From positions 1 through 8,831 of the forward strand of contig CAKRRX010000106.1 of the NCBI GenBank assembly GCA_934394595.1: a DNA stretch of 8,831 bases. The letters are read 5' to 3'. This DNA comes from an uncultured Blautia sp. (GTDB lineage: Bacteria > Bacillota > Clostridia > Lachnospirales > Lachnospiraceae). Under the pieces are notes generated by a model that saw only the letters and a list, made by a program, of their open reading frames with translations, was not told where the DNA came from and did no database searches. Shown piece by piece: positions 1-5,426 of this stretch; position 1 is the first letter of the stretch; each line of letters begins with the position of its first letter. Made by a program: the position numbers and the translations under genes.

Positions 1-44
1 AAAAATTTCGGGAGGGTGTGACTCGGTATGAGTTACACCCTCCC
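1..44 (-). terminator. Intrinsic terminator of the XRE regulator gene
   Basis: A 15-bp inverted repeat (arms 10-24 and 30-44, GGGAGGGTGTGACTC against GAGTTACACCCTCCC, one G-T wobble) encloses a 5-nt loop. Read on the minus strand, the stem is followed by GAAATTTTT, the usual U-tract. It lies about 70 nt past the stop codon of the minus-strand regulator gene. On the plus strand the stem is followed only by a mixed CT stretch, so it should act mainly for minus-strand transcription. Confidence 0.85.
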
Positions 45-115
45 TCTCTTAGAACTGTCTATTTCCCGACAGCCCCTGCAACAGTTTTTATTTATTTTGT
101 CAGAAATACAGGAGC

Positions 116-448
116 TTACTTTTCATCCATCCAAATCTTCAGCGTTTTCAGAAGTTTCTGCTTTTCCGGAATTTCCATTTTGTGAATCAAATCGCCTAGT
201 TCGCGGTCCAGGGCAGTCTCACGATATTCGGAATCAATCCTTCCGATGAGGGAATCCAGGGAAAGACCAAGAAGCTTCGCATAGTAGATCAGGATACGTA
301 AAGACATGGCAGTGCGGTTATTTTCCACATTGCTGATGTAACCGGGAGTTACATTAAGGGCACGGGCAACTTCTGCCTGTGTCAGATGCATCTGAATTCT
401 TAGTTCTTTCATTCGGCTTCCTAAATTTTCGTAGTCAATCTGATTCAT
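116..448 (-). CDS. XRE-family helix-turn-helix transcriptional regulator
   Basis: A 110-residue cytoplasmic DNA-binding protein. Residues about 9-65 form a Cro/C1-type HTH: LGSRMKELR, then LTQAEVARALNV (22-33), then the recognition-helix segment TPGYISNVENNRTAMS (34-49) and the hydrophobic helices LRILIYYAKLLGLSLDSLIG. The charged C-terminal tail (about 70-110) is probably helical and may serve dimerisation; no ligand domain is visible. The start is taken at the second of two close in-frame ATGs: GGAGA at 455-459 sits 6 nt from the ATG at 448 but touches the ATG at 454, which would give 112 residues. It is monocistronic, with its own terminator downstream. The target is unknown. Autoregulation or control of the neighbouring exporter is possible, but no operator is proven. 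Confidence 0.88.
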   Translation of the reverse strand: MNQIDYENLGSRMKELRIQMHLTQAEVARALNVTPGYISNVENNRTAMSLRILIYYAKLLGLSLDSLIGRIDSEYRETALDRELGDLIHKMEIPEKQKLLKTLKIWMDEK

Positions 449-454
449 ATTCAT

Positions 455-459
455 TCTCC
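455..459 (-). promoter_or_regulatory. Ribosome binding site deciding the regulator start
   Basis: GGAGA on the minus strand, 6 nt before the ATG at 448 and directly adjacent to the ATG at 454. The spacing favours the inner start, MNQIDYENLG. Confidence 0.6.
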
Positions 460-625
460 ATTCTTTTAACAGGCTTACAACGGAGAAACCGTATGTACCT
501 GAAAATTACTATCCAAAAACCTTTTTGTGAACAGGCTCTAACTTCATAATATAAAGTATATATAAAATATAGGAAGAAATAAACCTGTAAATTGTATGCT
601 ATGTATTTTATAACTATATAATGGG
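460..625. other. AT-rich intergenic gap upstream of the XRE gene
   Basis: No convincing gene is seen here; the short ORFs that cross it have irregular composition. On the minus strand a weak promoter for the regulator is possible: TTTACA (586-591), a 16-nt spacer, and TATTTT (564-569). This would give a leader of about 110 nt. An imperfect dyad around ACGG-AGAAA-CCGT (480-492) lies just upstream of the regulator gene and could be an operator or a leader hairpin. Both are low-confidence readings. Confidence 0.3.
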
Positions 626-799
626 ATGCGGAATTTAGCATATTTACTAAAACGTGTTGAAAAACAGTTTTTGCAAAAGCCCTTTACCACAGCCAAAGAC
701 AGCCTGGAAGTGCAGGTATATCTGATGGTGTGGGAAAAGGGCAGGATCAATCGAAAAAACGGTGATCAGGAAGCTTTCTTTACCGTCCTGAAAAAATAG
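626..799 (+). CDS. Possible small ORF or gene remnant, 57 codons, function unknown
   Basis: Starting from ATG at 626, the plus strand encodes MRNLAYLLKRVEKQFLQKPF and continues through SLEVQVYLMVWEKGRINRKN to a TAG at 797-799. The composition is that of a normal soluble, basic, helical protein, with common codons and no runs of rare residues, unlike the shadow frames nearby. Against it: no Shine-Dalgarno sequence precedes the ATG, an in-frame TAA lies only 15 nt upstream, and the last 34 nt lie antisense to the end of the exporter gene. I do not recognise a family. It could be a small protein, the 3' remnant of a decayed gene, or chance. Confidence 0.33.
   Translation: MRNLAYLLKRVEKQFLQKPFTTAKDSLEVQVYLMVWEKGRINRKNGDQEAFFTVLKK
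754..786 (-). terminator. Weak possible terminator after the exporter operon
   Basis: On the minus strand ACGGT (782-786 on the plus strand) can pair with ACCGT (759-763), followed by TTTTTT (754-759). The stem is only 5 bp, the loop is long, and the left arm lies inside the end of the coding sequence. It is the only terminator-like structure found past the exporter stop codon. Confidence 0.3.
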
Positions 800-1209
800 C
801 AGAGCGCCCATGCAATACTCATACCTGCGGCAATCCCAAAGGCAAAAAGAAAGGTGTCACGTCCATAGGTCAGTGCCTGTATGGTATTGCTCTCCAGAAT
901 GCTGTTCATGCAATAATAAAGAGTACTTCCCGGAATCAGGGGAATAACGGAGATGACAAAAAAGGAAGTTGAGGTCTCCTTACATATGCGTGCGAGAATT
1001 TCTGCATATACATCTACCACAAAACTGGAAAGCAGGGAAGGCAGGAATACGCCGCCCCACAGAGTTTTTCCTATAAGAAAAACAAGCCAGCTGAGGAACC
1101 CTCCGGCAGCAGCCAGGGGCAGATACTGTTTTTTTATGTGAAATAAAATGCCAAAGCTTACGGAACCGGCAGCACCGGTAATCAATTGAATAAGGGTCTG
1201 TGTACTCAA
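766..1209 (-). CDS. Threonine/serine exporter, small membrane subunit (YjjB/ThrE_2 type)
   Basis: A 147-residue membrane protein with about five hydrophobic segments (roughly 5-22, 30-48, 50-68, 80-97, 117-140). The family signature is the loop VIPLIPGSTLYY (88-99), matching the PLxPG motif of the ThrE_2 (DUF3815) half of threonine/serine exporters. In split systems this half pairs with the YjjP-type half, which is encoded immediately upstream. The start is TTG at 1209-1207, overlapping the upstream TGA as TTGA. AGGAGG at 1218-1223 is 8 nt away, which supports the TTG start and translational coupling. The basic end (RTVKKAS) is typical of a cytoplasmic tail. The substrate is inferred from the family only. 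Confidence 0.88.
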   Translation of the reverse strand: MSTQTLIQLITGAAGSVSFGILFHIKKQYLPLAAAGGFLSWLVFLIGKTLWGGVFLPSLLSSFVVDVYAEILARICKETSTSFFVISVIPLIPGSTLYYCMNSILESNTIQALTYGRDTFLFAFGIAAGMSIAWALCYFFRTVKKAS

Positions 1210-1970
1210 AATCCAAGCCTCCTGAATAAGAAAATGGCAGCAATAAAGCCAAGAGCAAGTGCGGCTGCAAGCAGTAATGAAACGATCAGACGGATCACAC
1301 CGGAAAGGGTATCCCCGATCAGTACATCCCGGATGGCATTGGTAGTCATAAGCCCGGGGATGAGCAGCATAATATCCCCGATCATGATCTTATCCAGATG
1401 AAGCCCGGGAAAAAGAGCCTTGAAGCTGCAGATCCCACAGCCTGTGAGAAAAGATGCTACAAACTGAAATGTGACATCATTCATGCAAACCGGTCTCAGA
1501 TATTGCTGGAAACACCAGATCAGTACGGCTGCGATCCCGGAAAAAGCTGTATCTGCAGGACTTCCGCCATAAAACAGGGCGAAACTGCAGGCTGCCAGAA
1601 TGCTTCCCGCCAATTTCCCAAGGGGAAGGGGCTTTTGGGTAATGATTTTATCAAATTCTTTTCGCAACTCCTGGGGAGAGAGGGGATGGCAACAGAAACG
1701 TCGGCTGAGATCATTCAGCTGTTCCAGTCTGGTGAAATCGTTTCCGCCATTTTCCCGTATCCTTCGGGTCTGAGTACAGGCAGCCTGCTGTGGGAATTCC
1801 ATAGTAATGACAATGCTGGATGTGATCACAAATACATTCATTTGGGTTGCGCCGCAGGCATAGCCCATTCGGTTCAGGGTATCTTCAACACGGAAGATCT
1901 CCGCACCGCTGGAAAGCAGCGCATCTCCCATATCCAGAAAAATATGCAGGTATTCCGTTGCTGTCTGCAT
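1206..1970 (-). CDS. Threonine/serine exporter, large subunit (YjjP/ThrE, DUF1212 type)
   Basis: A 254-residue protein. The soluble N-terminal part (about 1-112) carries the DUF1212 signature GAEIFRVEDTLNRMG (22-36) and a following beta-rich stretch, NVFVITSSIVITM. About five membrane segments follow (roughly 117-135, 139-157, 165-185, 193-210, 220-248), with the conserved IPGLMTTNAIRD (204-215) and GDTLSGVIRL. In the ThrE family this half and the small subunit together form an inner-membrane exporter of threonine and serine, thought to be driven by the proton gradient. The ATG at 1970 is preceded by AAGGAG at 9-nt spacing. First gene of a two-gene operon; divergent from the dipeptidase gene. 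Confidence 0.9.
   Translation of the reverse strand: MQTATEYLHIFLDMGDALLSSGAEIFRVEDTLNRMGYACGATQMNVFVITSSIVITMEFPQQAACTQTRRIRENGGNDFTRLEQLNDLSRRFCCHPLSPQELRKEFDKIITQKPLPLGKLAGSILAACSFALFYGGSPADTAFSGIAAVLIWCFQQYLRPVCMNDVTFQFVASFLTGCGICSFKALFPGLHLDKIMIGDIMLLIPGLMTTNAIRDVLIGDTLSGVIRLIVSLLLAAALALGFIAAIFLFRRLGF
1218..1223 (-). promoter_or_regulatory. Ribosome binding site supporting the TTG start of the small subunit
   Basis: A perfect AGGAGG on the minus strand, inside the 3' end of the large-subunit gene and 8 nt before the TTG at 1209. It fixes an unusual start codon and the 4-nt gene overlap. Confidence 0.75.
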
Positions 1971-2015
1971 GGATAATTTCTCCTTTCAGATTGTGAAAAG
2001 CGTATGCCGATAAAA

Positions 2016-2027
2016 GTTAATCTTAAC
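2016..2027. promoter_or_regulatory. Short palindrome GTTAATCTTAAC, possible operator
   Basis: A perfect 5+5 inverted repeat (GTTAA, TC, TTAAC) in the divergent intergenic region, roughly 16-27 nt downstream of the proposed start point of the exporter transcript. The position would suit a repressor site. A looser pair, GTTTAA (2045-2050) and TTAAAC (2071-2076), flanks the proposed promoter. Operator function is inference; a dyad this short can occur by chance in AT-rich DNA. Confidence 0.3.
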
Positions 2028-2049
2028 AAGACATTTTCAGACACGTTTA

Positions 2050-2078
2050 AGTATAAAACTTATTGTTCCTTTAAACAA
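2050..2078 (-). promoter_or_regulatory. Candidate promoter of the exporter operon
   Basis: On the minus strand: TTGTTT (2073-2078), a 17-nt spacer and TATACT (2050-2055, five of six matches to TATAAT). The -35 match is weak. The start point would fall near 2043, leaving a leader of about 70 nt before the ATG at 1970. Confidence 0.4.
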
Positions 2079-2091
2079 CTGCAATTTGTGG

Positions 2092-2120
2092 TTTTCACAG
2101 GAGATGGTTTGTGCTAACAT
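2092..2120 (+). promoter_or_regulatory. Candidate promoter of the dipeptidase-Hpt operon
   Basis: TTTTCA (2092-2097), a 17-nt spacer and TAACAT (2115-2120), with a TG extension one base upstream (TGC-TAACAT). The extended -10 and exact spacing support it although both hexamers match at only four of six. The leader to the ATG at 2184 would be about 57 nt. Confidence 0.45.
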
Positions 2121-2183
2121 AAGAGCAGATGAAATTTAATAGAGGCCGGCTGACAGCAGGTCACATAAGGAGGAATATCTAAA

Positions 2184-3668
2184 ATGGGATGTACCACAAT
2201 TTTAGTCGGAAAAAAGGCATCTTACGATGGCTCTACCATGATTGCAAGAAATGATGATTCAGGAGCCGGGCATTATACACCAAAGAAATTTACAGTAGTT
2301 TATCCTAAGGATCAGCCACGGAAATACAAATCTGTGATTTCCCATGTGGAAATCGATCTGCCGGATGATCCCATGCAGTATACCTCTGTGCCAAATGCGT
2401 TAAAAGGAGAGGGAATCTGGGCTGCAAGCGGTGTAAATGCTGCAAATGTGGGAATGACTGCAACAGAGACCATCACATCTAATCCCCGTGTACTTGGAGC
2501 AGATCCGCTGGTAGAATATCAGCCGGCAGAGGATGGAAATGAGGAAATCCCAGGAGGAATCGGAGAGGAAGACATAGTTTCTATTGTACTTCCTTATATT
2601 CACAGTGCCAGGGAAGGCGTGGAAAGACTGGGAAGCATTCTTGAAAAATATGGCACCTACGAGATGAATGGAATCGCTTTTCAGGATCAGGATGAGATCT
2701 GGTGGCTGGAGACCATCGGCGGACATCACTGGATTGCCAGAAGGGTTCCGGATAATGTGTATGTAGTTATGCCAAATCAGCTTGGCATTGATGAGTTTGA
2801 CCTGGAAGATGCGCTGTCTGAAAAGAAAGAATATATGTGTTCCTCAGATATGCGGGAATTTATCAGCAAAAACCATCTGGATCTGTCTTTGGACGGAGTG
2901 CTGAATCCAAGGGATGCATTTGGCAGCCATGATGACGCAGATCATGTGTACAATACCCCAAGAGCCTGGTTCATGGAGCGCTACCTGAATCCGGGAACTA
3001 TGAACTGGGATGGCCCGTCTGCTGATTTTACACCATATTCTGATGATCTGCCATGGTGCATGGTTCCGGAGAAAAAGATTACAGTGGAGGATGTAAAATA
3101 TGTTTTATCCTCCCATTATCAGGGTACCCCATACGATCCTTATGCTGCTTATGGGGATAAATCACAAAAAGGAGCATTTCGTTCCATTGGTGTAAACAGA
3201 ACAGATTTCTTATCTGTGATCCAGATGCGGCCTGATCAGGAAAAAGACAGTAATATTTTGCAGTGGCTGGCATTTGCATCCAATGCTTTTAATGTGCTGG
3301 TGCCGTTTTATGCTGCGGTAGATGAAGTACCGGAGTACCTTTCCAATACTACAAAAGAGGTATCTACAGATAATTTTTACTGGGTGAGCCGTATGATCGC
3401 AGCTATGGCAGATGCCTCCTACAAAAGCTCTGTTTTCCATATCGAACGCTATCAGGAAAAAGTTATGTCAAAAGGCCATGAACTGATCGGGCGATATGAT
3501 GCCCTTCTCGAAAAAGAAGCAGATCCGGCTAAGAGAATGGAGCTGAAAAAGCAGGCAAACCAGCAGATCGCAGATATGCTGAAAAAAGAGGCGCAGAATG
3601 TGCTTGATAAAGTTTTGTATGAGCTGAGTGGACAGATGAAGAACTCCTATTCACGGTCAGATGCGTGA
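2184..3668 (+). CDS. C69-family dipeptidase (PepD type)
   Basis: A 494-residue enzyme of peptidase family C69, Ntn-hydrolases that cleave dipeptides and use an N-terminal cysteine as nucleophile after removal of a very short leader. Here MGC places the nucleophile at Cys3, followed by TTILVGKKASYDGSTMIARN. Other family hallmarks are ARNDD (21-25), the block GVNAANVGMTATET (83-96) with NPRVLGADP, and EIWWLETIGGHHWIARRVP (171-189). There is no signal peptide, so it is cytoplasmic and would release free amino acids from imported dipeptides. Length is normal for the family. AGGAGG lies 10 nt before the ATG, and the Cys at position 3 confirms the start. The Hpt gene follows after 47 nt with no terminator between, so the two are probably co-transcribed. 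Confidence 0.93.
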   Translation: MGCTTILVGKKASYDGSTMIARNDDSGAGHYTPKKFTVVYPKDQPRKYKSVISHVEIDLPDDPMQYTSVPNALKGEGIWAASGVNAANVGMTATETITSNPRVLGADPLVEYQPAEDGNEEIPGGIGEEDIVSIVLPYIHSAREGVERLGSILEKYGTYEMNGIAFQDQDEIWWLETIGGHHWIARRVPDNVYVVMPNQLGIDEFDLEDALSEKKEYMCSSDMREFISKNHLDLSLDGVLNPRDAFGSHDDADHVYNTPRAWFMERYLNPGTMNWDGPSADFTPYSDDLPWCMVPEKKITVEDVKYVLSSHYQGTPYDPYAAYGDKSQKGAFRSIGVNRTDFLSVIQMRPDQEKDSNILQWLAFASNAFNVLVPFYAAVDEVPEYLSNTTKEVSTDNFYWVSRMIAAMADASYKSSVFHIERYQEKVMSKGHELIGRYDALLEKEADPAKRMELKKQANQQIADMLKKEAQNVLDKVLYELSGQMKNSYSRSDA

Positions 3669-3715
3669 ACAGGAAAATCATATTTATGTTCCAGAGAAGA
3701 TGAAGGGAGAAACCA

Positions 3716-4072
3716 ATGACAGTAAAAGAATGTTATGAAAAGGGTGGAAATGATTATGATGGCGTTGTAAAGCGACTTGGCAGCGAGGGCCTGGTGAAGC
3801 GTTTTGCACTGAAATTCCTTAAGGACCCCAGTTTTCAGGAACTGAAAGAGGGACTGGCACAGCAGGATGGAGAGAGAGCCTTCCGGGCAGCCCACACATT
3901 AAAAGGTGTTTGCCTGAACCTTGGTTTTTCCAGCCTTTATACTGTAAGCGCAGAGCTTACAGAGAAATTAAGAGGCAGAGAAACTGCCGGCAGTGATGAG
4001 ATGTTCCACAAAGTGGAAGCACAGTATGACAGATTAATTGAGACACTGAAGGAGCTGGAAAAAGAGGGTTGA
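3716..4072 (+). CDS. Stand-alone Hpt (histidine phosphotransfer) domain protein
   Basis: A 118-residue, all-helical, soluble protein. The phosphorylation-site motif is AAHTLKGVCLNLGFSSL (58-74), with His60 as the predicted phospho-acceptor; Lys63 and Gly64 after it match the usual HxxKG pattern. A preceding helix (about 40-57) and two following helices (74-90, 98-117) complete the four-helix bundle. Such proteins relay phosphate between response-regulator receiver domains or from hybrid kinases. No kinase or receiver gene is in this window, so the partner is unknown. GGGAG is 6 nt before the ATG. The gene lies 47 nt behind the dipeptidase gene and is probably in the same transcript; whether the two are linked in function is not shown. 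Confidence 0.88.
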   Translation: MTVKECYEKGGNDYDGVVKRLGSEGLVKRFALKFLKDPSFQELKEGLAQQDGERAFRAAHTLKGVCLNLGFSSLYTVSAELTEKLRGRETAGSDEMFHKVEAQYDRLIETLKELEKEG

Positions 4073-4097
4073 TTGAAAACAAAAATAGTATAGCTTG

Positions 4098-4117
4098 TTA
4101 TAGGAATTCCCTATAAT
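4098..4117 (+). promoter_or_regulatory. Dyad over a perfect -10 box, candidate sulfur-regulator (CymR-like) operator
   Basis: TTATAGGAATTCCCTATAA (4098-4116) is a nearly perfect palindrome (TTATAGGAATTC against its complement with one extra C). Its right arm overlaps TATAAT (4112-4117), an exact -10 hexamer; no good -35 lies at the right distance. A TAGGAATT-type AT-rich dyad upstream of a sulfur amino-acid gene resembles sites of Rrf2-family cysteine regulators such as CymR. I recall only the general style of that site, so the assignment is a hypothesis. Confidence 0.4.
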
Positions 4118-4137
4118 AAATTCAAGGAAAAATGAAT

Positions 4138-4166
4138 TATACAAAACAAGCTGGCCTTGCTATGAT
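4138..4166 (+). promoter_or_regulatory. Candidate promoter of the trans-sulfuration/C-S lyase operon
   Basis: TATACA (4138-4143, four of six), a 17-nt spacer and TATGAT (4161-4166, five of six) with a TG extension (TGC-TATGAT). The start point would be near 4173, only about 8 nt before the hairpin at 4181-4207. If this promoter is used, the hairpin becomes part of the leader. Confidence 0.55.
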
Positions 4167-4180
4167 AAGTCCAGAAAGGG

Positions 4181-4218
4181 TCCCGGAGAAAGGCTGTTTC
4201 TCCGGGATTCTTTCTTCT
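4181..4218 (+). terminator. Terminator-like hairpin in the leader (attenuator or upstream operon terminator)
   Basis: A perfect 11-bp stem (TCCCGGAGAAA 4181-4191, loop GGCTG, TTTCTCCGGGA 4197-4207) is followed by TTCTTTCTTCT. It can end the dipeptidase-Hpt transcript. Because a good promoter lies just upstream, it may also interrupt or pause transcription into the trans-sulfuration gene. No T-box or SAM riboswitch consensus is visible in the leader. Confidence 0.6.
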
Positions 4219-4249
4219 GAAAAAGACAACAGGAATTTGGAGGAAGATC

Positions 4250-5426
4250 ATGGCAAGAGGAATCAATACAAAATGTTTACATTTAGAAGAAGAGGAAGGC
4301 AGTTGTAATAATTACGGGGCTATCAGTTACCCGATTTATCAGACCGCCACATACGCACATCCGGCAGTAGGACAAAGCACCGGATTTGACTACAGCAGAC
4401 TGCAGAATCCCACAAGAGAGCATCTGGAAAAAATCGTAGCTACCCTGGAAAATGGTATTGACGCACTGGCTTTTTCCACAGGAATGGCCGCAATATCCCT
4501 GATGATGGAGCTGTTTCGTCCAGGGGATCATCTGATCGTAGATGCGGATCTTTACGGTGGAAGTATCCGTCTTTTTGATAATGTATCGTCAAAAAACGGG
4601 ATCCGGTTTTCTCATATTGACTGCTGGAAAGAGGATGTGGAAAGCTATGTGACGGAAAATACAAAAGCAATCTATATCGAGACACCTACCAATCCCATGA
4701 TGAATGTAACGGATATTGCAGCACTTGCCCAAATTGCAAAAAAACATGATCTTCTTCTTATTGTTGATAATACCTTTTTATCCCCTTATTTCCAGAATCC
4801 GCTGGATCTTGGAGCAGATATTGTGGTACACAGCGGCACCAAGTTTCTTGGAGGACACAACGACACCCTTGCCGGTTTTCTGGTCACAAACAGAGAAGAT
4901 ATCAGTGAGAAATTCCGTTTCCTGATCAAGACCACAGGATCCGGACTGGCGCCTTTTGACAGCTGGCTGATCCTCCGTGGAATCAAGACACTGGGAATCC
5001 GTATGGAGCAGGCACAGAAAAATGCCATCCAGATCGCCCGGTGGCTGAAAAAACAAAAGGCAGTTACCCGTGTGATCTATCCGGGACTTCCAGAGCATCC
5101 GGGCTATGAAATTATGAAAAAACAGGCGAGAGGCTTTGGCTCCATGCTGACATTCCAGCTGGAAAGCAAAGAATTTGCCCTGTCTATTCTGGAAAAGGTG
5201 AGGATGATCAAATTTGCAGAGAGCCTTGGTGGTGTGGAGACCGATCACCTATCCGACGACTCAGACTCATGCAGATGTTCCCAGAGAAATCCGGGAAAGA
5301 AACGGAATTACAGAGAGTACCCTGCGTCTGTCTGTGGGAATCGAAGATGTGCAGGATCTTCTGGATGAATTTGAAAAAGTATTTGCAGAAACAGAGGAAG
5401 AATTACATGGCGGAAAGAAATCTTGA
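4250..5426 (+). pseudogene. Frameshifted trans-sulfuration enzyme (MetB/MetC family, PLP-dependent)
   Basis: Cys/Met-metabolism PLP enzyme, most like cystathionine gamma-synthase, cystathionine lyase or O-acetylhomoserine sulfhydrylase. Signature parts are YSRLQNPTR (48-56), the PLP-stacking segment AFSTGMAAIS, ETPTNP, VDNTFLSPY with Asp173, and SGTKFLGGHND with PLP-binding Lys198. After GGVET (ending at base 5242) the frame is lost: the open frame reads 41 unrelated residues to a TGA at 5366-5368. The conserved continuation, ITYPTTQTHADVP then STLRLSVGIEDVQDLLDEFE, lies in another frame from 5244 to the TGA at 5424-5426. Adding two bases (for example CT before G5243) restores GGVETLITYP and a normal 392-residue protein. 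The lost part holds the substrate-carboxylate Arg, so the product should be inactive unless this is a sequencing error. GGAGG lies 6 nt before the ATG. The exact reaction cannot be decided from sequence. Confidence 0.87.

Noticed and set aside
526..540. TTTGTGAACAGG occurs here and again at about 8816 near the right edge
   Set aside because: A 12-base match between two sites is expected by chance in a window of this size, and no longer similarity surrounds it.
544..750. Two 68-codon minus-strand frames in the gap upstream of the XRE gene
   Set aside because: They have irregular composition, no ribosome sites, and overlap each other; the plus-strand frame at 626-799 is the more protein-like reading.
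1398..1976. A 192-codon plus-strand frame opposite the exporter large subunit
   Set aside because: It is antisense to a clear DUF1212 protein and shows no domain pattern or ribosome site of its own.
4073..4249. T-box or SAM riboswitch in front of the trans-sulfuration gene
   Set aside because: The T-box core (GGGTGGNACCGCG) and the S-box landmarks are absent, and the leader from the likely start point is too short for either.
5269..5406. Upstream extension of the C-S lyase to an earlier ATG
   Set aside because: The added 46 residues (MQMFPEKSGKETELQ and on) resemble no lyase. The DNA there encodes the conserved C-terminus of the preceding enzyme in another frame, and the ATG at 5407 has a good ribosome site.
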